From Vibrio sp. VB16 (lineage in GTDB: Bacteria; Pseudomonadota; Gammaproteobacteria; Enterobacterales; Vibrionaceae): a stretch of 64,000 nucleotides of DNA. The stretch covers positions 682,001 through 746,000 of the forward strand of contig NZ_CP087591.1 of the NCBI RefSeq assembly GCF_015594925.2, given 5' to 3'. Positions within the stretch are counted from its first letter, which is position 1. Each line of letters begins with the position of its first letter. The translations under genes were made by a program, and so were the position numbers. Below are positions 46,448 through 56,053 of this stretch, piece after piece. The notes beneath the pieces are model-generated. The model was not told the DNA's origin. It made no database searches and saw nothing but the letters and a program-made list of their open reading frames with translations.

Positions 46448-47926
46448 ATGCGACCAAAAGTATTACTTGTCGAAGACTCAACCTCGCTCGCTATTTTATA
46501 CAAACAGTACGTCAAAGATGAACCTTATGACCTGCTACATGTAGAAACAGGGATGGAAGCAAAAGCATTTATAAAGAACTATGCCCCCCAATTGGTCATT
46601 CTTGACTTACAGCTCCCTGATATTAGCGGTCAAGAGATACTAGACTGGATTCAAGAAAACGAAATCCCCTCTTCCGTTATCATTGCTACGGCTCATGGTT
46701 CCGTGGATGTTGCGATAAGCTTAATTCAACGAGGAGCCAAGGATTTTCTAGAAAAACCAATCCAAGCAGAGCGACTCAAAACCTCTATTCGAATCCATTT
46801 AGAAAATGCCAAACTAGAGCATCTCGTCGAGGATTTAGAGAATAGCCTAGACCGTTCTAAGTTTCATGGATTTATTGGCTCAAGCGTACAGATGCAAGGG
46901 GTGTATAAGATCATTGATTCTGTTGCCCCAACCAACGCCAGCGTATTCATCAATGGAGAGAGCGGCACAGGAAAAGAAGTGTGTGCGGAAGCCATTCACC
47001 ACCAGAGTGATAGGAAGAATAAGCCATTTGTTGCGATAAACTGCGGCGCTATCCCTAGAGACCTAATGGAAAGCGAGATATTTGGTCATATCAAAGGGGC
47101 ATTTACCGGCGCTACAGCGGATCGAAAAGGAGCCGCAGTGCAGGCTCACGGAGGCACACTTTTTCTTGATGAGCTTTGTGAAATGGAACTAGAAATGCAG
47201 AAAAAACTGCTACGGTTTCTTCAAACGGGTACGTTTACTCCCCTTGGTGAAAGCAAAGAAAGAAAGGTGGATGTTAGAATTATCTGCGCCACTAATCGAG
47301 ACCCACTAAAAGAGGTCGAAGAGGGAAGATTTCGAGAAGATCTTTATTACCGCGTCCATGTAATCCCTATAGAGATGCCACCACTTCGAGAACGTGGAAA
47401 AGACATCATTACATTGGCGAATCACTTTCTTAAAATTTATGCCAAACAAGACGGGAAAAAATTCACAGGCCTAGAAAAGCCCGTTCAACAGCTTATGAAA
47501 CGCTACCGTTGGCCCGGAAATGTTCGTCAACTTCAGAATATCATCAGAAACATTGTTGTTCTTAATGATGACAAACTCGTCGCAATGGAACATCTCCCCT
47601 CCCAAATAAGTCATGCTGATATAAGCAGTAATGGCGAAAGTAAAAAACCACGACAACCAGAGGTCGTCGAACAGTTAGAAAAACGACAACACGAGGAATC
47701 TAACATCATTGAGCCACCGCCATCAGGTGAACCGTTCGAAGCAAACAGACAAGCGTCAACAATAATTCGACCTATGTGGCAAGTTGAAAGAGAAACGATA
47801 CAAAACGCTATCGATTTTTGTGATGGAAATGTTCTGACTGCGGCGGTGCTACTGGAGCTAAGCCCATCGACGGTTTACCGTAAGAAACTGGCTTGGGAAA
47901 CAGAGGATGAATACAGCGAAACCTAA
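46448..47926 (+). CDS. sypG: Sigma54-dependent response regulator (SypG-like)
   Basis: 492 residues: receiver domain with Asp53 (VILDLQLPDISG), AAA+ domain with Walker A GESGTGKE near 177 and canonical GAFTGA, then a Fis-type helix-turn-helix (NVLTAAVLLELSPSTVYRK near 465-483). Known SypG switches on the syp promoters. Matching boxes upstream of 39203 and 59350 support the same role here. Confidence 0.92.
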   Translation: MRPKVLLVEDSTSLAILYKQYVKDEPYDLLHVETGMEAKAFIKNYAPQLVILDLQLPDISGQEILDWIQENEIPSSVIIATAHGSVDVAISLIQRGAKDFLEKPIQAERLKTSIRIHLENAKLEHLVEDLENSLDRSKFHGFIGSSVQMQGVYKIIDSVAPTNASVFINGESGTGKEVCAEAIHHQSDRKNKPFVAINCGAIPRDLMESEIFGHIKGAFTGATADRKGAAVQAHGGTLFLDELCEMELEMQKKLLRFLQTGTFTPLGESKERKVDVRIICATNRDPLKEVEEGRFREDLYYRVHVIPIEMPPLRERGKDIITLANHFLKIYAKQDGKKFTGLEKPVQQLMKRYRWPGNVRQLQNIIRNIVVLNDDKLVAMEHLPSQISHADISSNGESKKPRQPEVVEQLEKRQHEESNIIEPPPSGEPFEANRQASTIIRPMWQVERETIQNAIDFCDGNVLTAAVLLELSPSTVYRKKLAWETEDEYSET

Positions 47927-48998
47927 CACTAACCCCTTGTTAAACGATGATATTTGGTTAGCGGTGGACAGCCAAATATTGGGTGGCATTGAGACCCATA
48001 TTTTGGAACTAGCCTCTGGCCTAATACAATTTAAACAAAAGGTTAGAGTGGTACTTTTAACCGAATATTCAGACTCACAACCGATTTTAAGTAAACTAGA
48101 ATTGGCAAAAATTCCGTATAATTTCTTGTCAGAATTGTCTAACTGTAAAGGTAATGCAAATGTATTGACGCAGCTGCGTTGCGCCCTCAAATTACACCGG
48201 CCTGCGCTTATCCACACTCATGGATATAAAGCCAGTGTTGTTAGCCGGTTGGCATGTTTACACTGTAAATGGATCGCACCTCCAAAGAGTACGGTTCAAG
48301 TTTCGACCTATCATGCTGGTGAAGCCCCAGTAGGAAAAGTGAAACTTTATGACATGATAGACCGTTTTACCGCTTCTCTCTCTGATCTGAACTTTGCCGT
48401 CAGCAAAGATATTGCCAACAAAATACCTTCTAAAACGCATGTCCTAAATAACTTTGTCGCACTGCAATCTTGTCCGACACGCTTTGGCGAAAACATCGCC
48501 TTTGTTGGACGACTAAGCCATGAAAAAGCACCAGATCGCTACATTGAACTCGCCAAAAACTTTCCGCAACATGATTTTCATCTTTACGGCTCAGGACCGA
48601 TGACATCGCAACTTGATAAAATGGCAGGGGGAAATATTTGGCTTCACGGCCACATCGATGATATGAATTCCGTTTGGAGCGATATCGATGTACTTATTAT
48701 CACATCGCGCTTTGAAGGGTTGCCAATGGCCGCTTTAGAAGCAATGAGCAGAGGTATTCCCGTTATTTCAACCAACGTTGGTGCTTTGGACTCACTTATC
48801 ATTAGCAATGAAAATGGATGGATTGGTAACGATATGACAGAACTGAGCCACGCCTTAAACATTTGGTTACTCGCCTCAGAACCCACAAAAAGTGCCATTC
48901 GAACAAAGGCGCGTCAGACGATTGAACGTCGTTTCTCTCTGCAAGCGGTAATCCCACAGTATTTGGAACAGTATCAAACCGTTTTAGAACAATCGTAG
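47907..48998 (+). CDS. sypH: Glycosyltransferase, family 4 type (SypH-like)
   Basis: 363 residues, GT-B fold. DSQILGGIETHILELA N-terminal donor/acceptor loop, AFVGRLSHEKAPD near 197 and SRFEGLPMAALEAMSRGIPVIST (about 268-290) with the E-x7-E motif. Overlaps the sypG end by 20 bases. Adds a sugar to the exopolysaccharide repeat unit. The operon ends here; 265 bases of non-coding DNA follow. Confidence 0.85.
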   Translation: MNTAKPNTNPLLNDDIWLAVDSQILGGIETHILELASGLIQFKQKVRVVLLTEYSDSQPILSKLELAKIPYNFLSELSNCKGNANVLTQLRCALKLHRPALIHTHGYKASVVSRLACLHCKWIAPPKSTVQVSTYHAGEAPVGKVKLYDMIDRFTASLSDLNFAVSKDIANKIPSKTHVLNNFVALQSCPTRFGENIAFVGRLSHEKAPDRYIELAKNFPQHDFHLYGSGPMTSQLDKMAGGNIWLHGHIDDMNSVWSDIDVLIITSRFEGLPMAALEAMSRGIPVISTNVGALDSLIISNENGWIGNDMTELSHALNIWLLASEPTKSAIRTKARQTIERRFSLQAVIPQYLEQYQTVLEQS

Positions 48999-49263
48999 AT
49001 ATTCTATTTAACCAAGCTAACCTGAGCTCAGTAAATTGTAACTGTCGGAAGACAATAAAGTTTGATTAAATCTAAACTTATTTTTGGACAAAAATGAGCA
49101 AAAGCGTTTTTGAGCAATAAGCCTTCCCCCTCTTTCTCATTATTCTAATCAATGATTACCAGAATCGAATAGGCGTGTTGTAGAGAGAGATAGCCTGAAC
49201 CTACGTTTTTATATGAAACCAACTGTATTTCTATATGCAAAAGTACTCTTTATATAAATTACA

Positions 49264-50205
49264 CTATTCCATAGTAAAACTTAGGTTTTCAAGTGAAGGG
49301 TATTTCTTACGAAGATGCTCAACCACTTCAACGGTAAACCTCACCGGATTAACCATTAGGCTCGGGGTACTGCCTGTCGCACCATTTGCACTGGTGAAGA
49401 AATTATTGTCGCCTTCAGCGCCTTTAATGATGCCAACTAAAATAGCGGGACGGCCAATATCTCCATAGTCATCTTCATTTGAATCTGGGAGCCATTCCAT
49501 CAACACCGCGCCACCACTCGCACCTCCAAATGTAAAGGCGTCTACTAAATTAAAGCCGCTATTAGTGTTAAATATAGGGGCAAGCACCACTTCAACACCA
49601 TAGTGTACGTAAGTAAGATTTCGACCACTATCACCTAACTCTTGATCGGACGAATAACCTGCAACATAGAGATTTCTACGAAAACTATCGAGATTGCCAA
49701 ACAGTCCATCATCCTCTGTAGAGTAGTATTCCATAGCCTCATAATGGAAGGGGCTATCATACTCATAAGAGAGATCCCAATCGATTAGAGGGATAGTAAC
49801 CTCACTTAGCAAATAAACGCCTTTGATAACGGAAGATGGGATGGGCGAGCTTAACTTAAGTAGAGCCCAATCGTAGATATAGTTAGTGATTTCGACAGTC
49901 GCTTTTCGGGATACAACTTTATTATTGTGAGTAGAAAGCCATGTCATCTCAGCATCGCTCTTAAGGCAATGTGCTGAAGTCAGAACGTACTGAGAATCAT
50001 CCAAGCCATAATCAATGAGGGTTGCAGAACAACTATTTGTAGAGTTTGATTGAGCAATGGTGAGCTTCCCAACCGCACGCAGTAACTGTGGTGACGTGGG
50101 ACTGAATTTCTGCCTAGTATCCTTTTCTGTCAATCGATCCATTCCGTAGCTCGTAGAGGCAATAAAACCGGATAATAGTAAAACCACTTTAATAAGTGTT
50201 TGCAT
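49264..50205 (-). CDS. Secreted trypsin-like serine protease (S1 family)
   Basis: 313 residues with a signal peptide (cleavage after TSYG near 21). The catalytic triad is readable: His79 (TSAHC), Asp112 (YDWALLKL) and Ser230 (GGASGGAV). A Cys59-Cys80 pair would brace the His loop. No C-terminal sorting signal is seen. It is a lone gene on the opposite strand to syp and probably exported. Confidence 0.85.
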   Translation of the reverse strand: MQTLIKVVLLLSGFIASTSYGMDRLTEKDTRQKFSPTSPQLLRAVGKLTIAQSNSTNSCSATLIDYGLDDSQYVLTSAHCLKSDAEMTWLSTHNNKVVSRKATVEITNYIYDWALLKLSSPIPSSVIKGVYLLSEVTIPLIDWDLSYEYDSPFHYEAMEYYSTEDDGLFGNLDSFRRNLYVAGYSSDQELGDSGRNLTYVHYGVEVVLAPIFNTNSGFNLVDAFTFGGASGGAVLMEWLPDSNEDDYGDIGRPAILVGIIKGAEGDNNFFTSANGATGSTPSLMVNPVRFTVEVVEHLRKKYPSLENLSFTME

Positions 50206-50660
50206 CTGACTTCCTTGTCAAAAATAGAATAATGATTCTGCATTATTTGCAATGTGATGGCCATAGTTGTTGATAAATTGGCTAATACCATCGAAGGAAA
50301 ACAGACGGTGAGACAATAGTCTGAAGAAGGATAACCTGTCACAGTTTCCGGTGATCGATTCTGGCACACCTCTGGACAAAACAATTTACTGCCACTGAGC
50401 TAAACCGTTCCAATCCGATTAGAAAAAGTATCTTGAAATCTTAAACGCTTGCTATAAGCGTGTCCGAATTATGCACCAAAAGCCAGTTTCAAGACTTCGC
50501 TTTGATTGCAATAGTTAGTGATCGGCGTTGCTACCTAAGTCGAGTTAACACCTTTTGATAGCTGCGATTTGATCTCTTATGAATTATTGAACAAGCATGA
50601 AAATCGAAGGTTGGAAATAAAGCGAGAGTAGAAAGAGGTCTCACTGGGCAAAACGAAAAA
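50206..50660. other. Non-coding stretch between protease and helicase genes
   Basis: No gene or clear RNA is visible. It contains the upstream region of the protease and a small CGCTT-GCTAT-AAGCG hairpin near 50450. Confidence 0.4.
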
Positions 50661-50691
50661 AAACGCCGATTGATTTGCATCATCGGCGTTT
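50661..50691 (-). terminator. Rho-independent terminator after the DEAD-box helicase
   Basis: Stem AAACGCCGAT / ATCGGCGTTT with an 11-base loop, then T-rich sequence on the minus strand. Confidence 0.9.
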
Positions 50692-50708
50692 AGTGTGCGT
50701 TGACTCAC

Positions 50709-52001
50709 TTACTTCTTAGTGGCTGCAGCTCTATTTCTCACGATATTACGTAATCGAGCGTATCTCTCAGCAGAACCCTGGCTGGCATCAGAAGGGTTGT
50801 TCGTACGAGTTTTACGGTCTTTGAACGCTGGTTTGCTGTGCATTTTCTGCAATAGTGCATCACGGTTTTTTGGCTCGTACCCTGCTTGCTCTACACGTCG
50901 AATCGTATGACCAATCAACGACTCTACTTGTTGCAACGTCAGTTCTTCTTCACGGCTGACAAAAGACACAGCGTGTCCTTTTTGGCCAGCTCGACCTGTT
51001 CGGCCTATACGGTGAACATAATCTTCTGCCAAAAATGGCATATCGAAATTCACTACGTGCGGAAGGTCTTTAATATCTAGGCCGCGAGCAGCCACATCGG
51101 TTGCAATCATCACACGCGCCTTGCCTTCTTTAAACTCGTCAAGCGCTCTACGACGGGCACTTTGTGCTTTATCACCGTGACATAGTACCGCTTTAATGCC
51201 GTCCAGCTTGAGTTCTTTCAATAACATATTGGCCGTTTCTTTGTAGTTCACAAAGACCAATACCTGTTTCCAATTCTTACGACCAATAAGTTCAGATAAC
51301 ATCTCATACTTTCTTTCTTGGTCTACTGGGTAGACAACATGTGCGATAGTGTCTGCCGTCACGTTTTCTTGAGCTACGGATACTCTTTTCGGTTGATTCA
51401 ACATTTCAGCCGCTAGTTTGTTCATTTGCGGAGAGAACGTCGCCGAGAACAGCATAGTCTGTGGCTTCGTTGAAACACCAGACATAATGGTTTCAATTGA
51501 TGAAATAAAGCCCATGTCTAACATACGGTCGGCTTCATCGAAAACCAAAAACTCAAGGTTCTGTAGAGAAACACTTTTCTCATCCAGATGCTCAATTAGG
51601 CGACCTGGTGTTGCCACTAAAATGTCGACACCGTTCTTTAGTTTTTGAACCTGAGATGACATTTTCCCGCCACCATAAATGGCAGCAACACTCAATGATG
51701 TGTACTTGATATAATCTTCAATGCTTTGCGCAATCTGTGCGGCCAATTCACGAGTTGGTGCAAGAACCAGTGCTCGTGTTTGAAATTGGTTATTAACTTT
51801 GGTCTTGTCTAATAGCTGCTGAATAATTGGCAGAGCGAAAGCGGCAGTTTTGCCTGTCCCTGTTTGAGCATTCGCTAAGATATCGTACCCTTTACGAGCG
51901 AGTGGGATCGCTTTCTGCTGAACAGGAGTAAGTTTTTCGTAGCCGCACTCGGACAGTGCTTTCACAATTTCTGGAGAAAAATTCTGAGATGTAAATGACA
52001 T
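50709..52001 (-). CDS. DEAD-box ATP-dependent RNA helicase (RhlE-like)
   Basis: 430 residues. Helicase motifs in order: Q motif (GYEKLTPVQQKAIP), I AQTGTGKT (about 45), Ia PTRELAAQ, II DEAD, III SAT, V ATDVAARGLDI and VI HRIGRTGRAG. The short basic C-terminal tail fits RhlE-type proteins of vibrios. Unwinds structured RNA, probably in ribosome assembly or decay. Single-gene unit. Confidence 0.92.
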   Translation of the reverse strand: MSFTSQNFSPEIVKALSECGYEKLTPVQQKAIPLARKGYDILANAQTGTGKTAAFALPIIQQLLDKTKVNNQFQTRALVLAPTRELAAQIAQSIEDYIKYTSLSVAAIYGGGKMSSQVQKLKNGVDILVATPGRLIEHLDEKSVSLQNLEFLVFDEADRMLDMGFISSIETIMSGVSTKPQTMLFSATFSPQMNKLAAEMLNQPKRVSVAQENVTADTIAHVVYPVDQERKYEMLSELIGRKNWKQVLVFVNYKETANMLLKELKLDGIKAVLCHGDKAQSARRRALDEFKEGKARVMIATDVAARGLDIKDLPHVVNFDMPFLAEDYVHRIGRTGRAGQKGHAVSFVSREEELTLQQVESLIGHTIRRVEQAGYEPKNRDALLQKMHSKPAFKDRKTRTNNPSDASQGSAERYARLRNIVRNRAAATKK

Positions 52002-52544
52002 TGTTGTGTTCCTAAAATTAAGCGGCTACGACCACGTAAAGCATAACCAAAAATACGGTCGCAGATTGTAGAACAAACTGTATCGGAACGGCAGACTTTT
52101 TACCAGTTCGTCGTAATAAGATCGAAAATACGACAATTTAATGGCAACAAGTCCTTTAGAGGCCATATTTTCAAGGTAAAAGTACTGTTTAACCACTCCC
52201 AACGACTGACAGTGTAGTGGATTAGAAAATTTGGTCAGATAGTTAGAGTTCTAGGTATGAAAAAACGTAAGTCAAATGATGCTTTGATGAAGAGTGTGTT
52301 CAATCGTTCGAAACACACAAAGGGGCAATTCTGAGTGACATCTACACCCAATTTAATTGTGCTCATGCTTTGAGTAGATTCCCTTTTTCAAGGGAATAAC
52401 GCAATTATTGGCTTTACTATAGCGTCGCACCTAGCGCATTTCCGGGGGTAACATCCCCGCTCCACACATAACATAACCCCTTCCAAAAAAGAAAAGAGGC
52501 GTCGTTTTAGTATTGGTACTACCGTTTGTTTTTCTCAAAGACAA
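52002..52544. other. Non-coding stretch between helicase and DUF3316 genes
   Basis: Contains the helicase leader and a short 25-codon open frame at 52258 that I could not support as a gene. A CGGGG-GTAACAT-CCCCG hairpin lies at 52443-52459. Nothing else recognised. Confidence 0.35.
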
Positions 52545-52576
52545 AAAAGCCAACAGACCGAGATCTGTTGGCTTTT
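52545..52576 (-). terminator. Rho-independent terminator after the DUF3316 gene
   Basis: Stem AAAAGCCAACAGA / TCTGTTGGCTTTT with a six-base loop, then TTTTTT on the minus strand. Confidence 0.9.
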
Positions 52577-52598
52577 CAAATTCTAAAACAACGGAATT

Positions 52599-52943
52599 TT
52601 AGTCGTTGTTGTTATCACGGGCATCGAAGTGATAATCAACATTGACGATAGCGCGGTAAAAGATTTCACCGCGAGCTTCAGAGAACTCTTCAATTGTCAC
52701 AGCTGTGTCGTCTAGTTTAAGGTTAGAGACCGTATTCTCTCCAATGGGGGCCAATTTGAAGCGCAATTCAGAATGGCTCGCTGTTTCCAATGCATCAACG
52801 TAGTCAAACCCAGCTTCATATGCAGCCGCTTTAGAAGAGAAACTGGCTGTTGATAGATTTGCTTCACTATAAACCGTTTGAGTACCGGCAAATGCGGTTG
52901 CGCTAACGAGTAGAGTGGCAGCTAGAACTGTTAATTTTTTCAT
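52599..52943 (-). CDS. DUF3316 periplasmic protein
   Basis: 114 residues from the ATG at 52943, where a signal peptide starts (MKKLTVLAATLLVSATAFA, cleavage near 19) and AAGGG is eight bases upstream; a longer frame is open but adds an unlikely N-terminus. The mature part (TASFSSKAAAYEAGFDYVDAL..., VTIEEFSEARGEIFYRAIVNVDY) is typical of the DUF3316 family common in vibrios. Function unknown, probably periplasmic. Confidence 0.82.
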   Translation of the reverse strand: MKKLTVLAATLLVSATAFAGTQTVYSEANLSTASFSSKAAAYEAGFDYVDALETASHSELRFKLAPIGENTVSNLKLDDTAVTIEEFSEARGEIFYRAIVNVDYHFDARDNNND

Positions 52944-53476
52944 CTTATTTACCCTTAAAGTGTCTGTTAAAAATGAGTGACTATTTGTTGGGGTAACTGC
53001 CCCTCTCACTCGATGACGCTATTATTTACTATTTATACGTGACGTACATCACACATATTCGCCATTCATCATGGACAATTTAGCATCAATAAAATGAAAG
53101 TTTTAAAGGAGAGAAGTTTAGCGACAGAAACTACCAAGGACATACCCGAATATGAGGCGTGTTTCTTCAGTTATTCCGACACGATCGAGATGTCGTTTAA
53201 AAATCAGATCAATCACGTTGATGGGCGGTAAACCATTTAGTTTACTATCAATGAAGGACTTACAAGCTGATCCTTCATTTGAATGACAGAGTGCAAACTG
53301 TCACGGTTCTGGACAAAAATGCGTTAGGCATTTGTTATGGTTTACCAATTTCCGGTGGGAAAGTATAAGGGGAATGGGTAATACCTACGCACTTTGATTT
53401 GAAGATGTCGAAAATATTCAATCCTTATTCTTGTATCTGTATTAATTTGAGATCTTCTAATAGAGGATACAACTTT
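52944..53476. other. Intergenic region between divergent DUF3316 and AhpD-like genes
   Basis: No gene recognised. It must hold both promoters; no clear operator stands out. Confidence 0.4.
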
Positions 53477-53935
53477 ATGACTACAAGACTAGATTATTAC
53501 AATGCAGCCCCCGAAGGCTTTCAGATTTTACTTGAACAAGAAAAGTACCTACGAGGACTATTTGAACAACAGCAAAATTTATCGATTACTTTATGGGAGC
53601 TGATGAAACTGCGTGTTTCACAAATAAACCAGTGTGCTTTTTGTATTGATATGCACAGTAAAGAAGCCATAAGAAATGGTGAATCTAAGCATAGACTTAT
53701 CGGCCTAAGTGCATGGAAAGAGATGCCGATATACAGCGAAAATGAAAAAATCGCACTGCACTGGGCAGAGACAATTAGCTATGAAGGAAAGGTCAATGAA
53801 CAAGATTATCAATTAACATTTGCAGCTTTTGGTGAACAAGGTGTGGTAACTTTAACTCTTGCGGTCAATGCTATTAACAGTTGGAATCGAATCGCTAAGA
53901 TATTCAAACCTGAGATTGGTAGCTTATCTAGCTAA
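53477..53935 (+). CDS. Carboxymuconolactone decarboxylase / AhpD-like protein
   Basis: 152 residues from the ATG at 53477 (GAGG ten bases upstream); 26 further codons upstream are open but have no ribosome site. The CxxC redox motif CAFCIDMHSKEA lies near residues 54-65, in the helix typical of AhpD-like proteins. Probably a peroxidase-type or thiol-linked enzyme. An AraC-type regulator fragment follows 29 bases later on the same strand. Confidence 0.82.
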   Translation: MTTRLDYYNAAPEGFQILLEQEKYLRGLFEQQQNLSITLWELMKLRVSQINQCAFCIDMHSKEAIRNGESKHRLIGLSAWKEMPIYSENEKIALHWAETISYEGKVNEQDYQLTFAAFGEQGVVTLTLAVNAINSWNRIAKIFKPEIGSLSS

Positions 53936-53964
53936 TTATTGGAAGAATAATCACAACGACTATA

Positions 53965-54716
53965 ATGGATTTTAGAATTGTAAAACCCAAGCAAAAACTA
54001 TCAGACCATATTCAAGCTATATGGTCTGTTAAGGTTGCTAAAGGAACTTACAACCCTGTCACAAAACCTTTGTACTGTGATGGTGGCTCCGGCGTGATGT
54101 TCTTGATGCGGGGAGAGGTTCGGTTAGATGGCTCAACTATCAAACGAGCTATCACCTTTCAGCGATACAGTAAGAAAACCCAATTTATTACTTTGACTGA
54201 AGATACATGGCTATGTGGCATACGCTTTCAGCCAGGTATGGTTCCGCAATCACTTAATTCAATTTTTCCGATGCAGGGCATGAAACTACTTCATCCCCAG
54301 TGACAGATTTATTCATTCAACTCATACATCAAAATAGTCATAGTGCTCATATTGCTACGATCTATAGATGGTGTGTTCAGTATGCGGATCTAAACAATCC
54401 TATATTAACTAAACGGGCAATGCTGCTTAATCAAATCAAGCGTGGGAAAATTGGGGAGCAATTCCCGCACAATCAAAGGCAAATCGAAAGAAACTTTCTT
54501 CAATGGATTGGAATGAGCCCTAAGTACTTTCAACGTTTAAGACGGGTGAATTTTTGTATACTTGTCTTAAGGGAAAATCCAAACATTTCACTCAGTGAGC
54601 TTGCATTCGACCAAGGATTTTCCGATCAAGCCCACATGACGCGAGAATTTAATACTTTTGTTTTAACCACGCCGGGAGAAATAAGCCAAAAAATTAGAAT
54701 AAAATCTGAGCGTTGA
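53965..54716 (+). pseudogene. AraC-family regulator split by a frameshift
   Basis: Two overlapping frames together make one AraC-type protein. 53965-54303 (112 residues) resembles the N-terminal sensing domain; 54300-54716 (138 residues, GTG start) is the C-terminal double helix-turn-helix domain (ISLSELAFDQGFSDQAHMTREF). They meet at GTGA after a CCCC run at 54295-54298. One extra C there would restore a single frame of about 250 residues. It is a real frameshift, a sequencing slip, or less likely a coupled two-gene regulator. Confidence 0.7.
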
Positions 54717-55208
54717 TTTGTAAAAGCAAGCTGGCTTCTAGTTGTAGAGTATGTTTTTTAACTTGCCTTGGGGCAGAACCGATTTACAAGCTTCAAACGA
54801 CATCTACCATTCAATTGGCTTCTGCTATCCCAAAACGACAATCAGTAACGGTCACATACAGAGTTTTCTAGCTGGTAACGACTCGAAATATTAACTTTTC
54901 TATCATCGTAGTTAATTTCAGCGAGAAAGTACGATAAGACAACGGCGCTCAGCAGGAGCTTAATTAACACTAGTCTGGATACCTATCAGAAGTTAAAAAG
55001 TCAGCCTACAGACCAGATGGGAAGTTGTCCATTAATGATAAAACTAACAGCCAAATGTTTGAACTACCTCTTAAGTAGACATAAGTCTGTCAGTTTTTTT
55101 GCTAAATTAGCAACCCAAAAATTAACTAGAGTGTAGTACAACTACTTAGTTAAACACCCTGATTTGATGACGATGATCTCTCACTGATATCTGAATACCC
55201 ACGAGTTA
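54717..55208. other. Non-coding stretch after the AraC-type gene
   Basis: No gene, RNA or repeat recognised on either strand. Confidence 0.35.
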
Positions 55209-55406
55209 TTATTTGTTCATCTCAGTCTTTATCTTCAGCATTCTTTTTCCGAGCTCTTTCTGAAGAATATTTACGCCATGAGGCGTCATTGTATTCCACT
55301 GTTGACATTCCTTTCTCGTTCGACCGCAACCCAAACACCAAGCCTTAGCGCTTGAAAAATCACACGCATCGATACAGGGGCTTTTTTTCTTTTTCATTTC
55401 TAGCAT
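55209..55406 (-). CDS. DUF1289 small Cys-rich protein
   Basis: 65 residues. Pattern SPCIDACDF...WCLGCGRTRKECQQW is that of the DUF1289 family, with four or five Cys that could bind a metal or Fe-S cluster. Start at 55406 after AAGGTGAG; the ATG at 55397 is an alternative. Function unknown. Confidence 0.8.
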   Translation of the reverse strand: MLEMKKKKSPCIDACDFSSAKAWCLGCGRTRKECQQWNTMTPHGVNILQKELGKRMLKIKTEMNK

Positions 55407-55443
55407 CTCACCTTAATTCGTTCGTGCTCAAACGTACACGTTA

Positions 55444-55881
55444 TCAAAGCTTAAGTAGTACTTGGTTAACGCTGGATTCTAAAATTCGAAGGCGGTTAAA
55501 TTCTTCGAATAGGCGTTGTTCTATATTTTTGAAGTTAAGCGGCAGTGTACGCTGACAAATACCGTAGCTACTACCCAGTGTTTTATACCCCTTCCAACTC
55601 TTTATCCGCTCTCCCTCTAGATCCATAAATTGACGAATGAATTCAAACTGAGAAGGACAGTCTTCTTCAACGTGCATACACACTGGGAACAACTTTTGCT
55701 GAATCTGCGGCGCTTCGATAAACGTCTCAAAATGGATCCCACCTTGATTTTGATTGAACCAATTCAGTTTGTAGAGTTGAAGATAGTTCCCACGATTATA
55801 AATTTCCCAGCCATCATCAAACCAATTTTCCTGTAGGAGCATCTTCTCAAGATTACGAAACACGCCTTTTATGTCTTTCAT
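55444..55881 (-). CDS. Hypothetical soluble protein
   Basis: 145 residues from the ATG at 55881; another start five codons upstream is possible. Rich in aromatic residues (ENWFDDGWEIYNRGNYLQLYKLNWF) and without a signal peptide or membrane segment. It is not assigned to a family. 37 bases upstream of the DUF1289 gene on the same strand, so they may share a transcript. Confidence 0.65.
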   Translation of the reverse strand: MKDIKGVFRNLEKMLLQENWFDDGWEIYNRGNYLQLYKLNWFNQNQGGIHFETFIEAPQIQQKLFPVCMHVEEDCPSQFEFIRQFMDLEGERIKSWKGYKTLGSSYGICQRTLPLNFKNIEQRLFEEFNRLRILESSVNQVLLKL

Positions 55882-56053
55882 CAAATTTATTCTCATTAAT
55901 TACTTCGTAAATTTACACAAAACCCTGTGGTCAAACACTGTCTGAACACTTCCTGTTTGATTCTCGACCTTGATACCTAAGCGCAAGGTAACCGTGTCTG
56001 GGTGCATCTTTTCGACTATCGGGTTTTATACGATCTGATTTAACGTACTTTAA

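Noticed and set aside
52215..52335. TG-starting stretch with a 25-codon open frame (ATGAAAAAACGT...) that looked like the left end of an insertion sequence
   Set aside because: No transposase motif, matching right end or target duplication is visible; the similarity to IS ends is only an impression.
54300..54716. A separate complete regulator starting at the GTG
   Set aside because: It would be only an AraC DNA-binding domain, and the overlap with the preceding sensing domain at a C-run fits a frameshift better.
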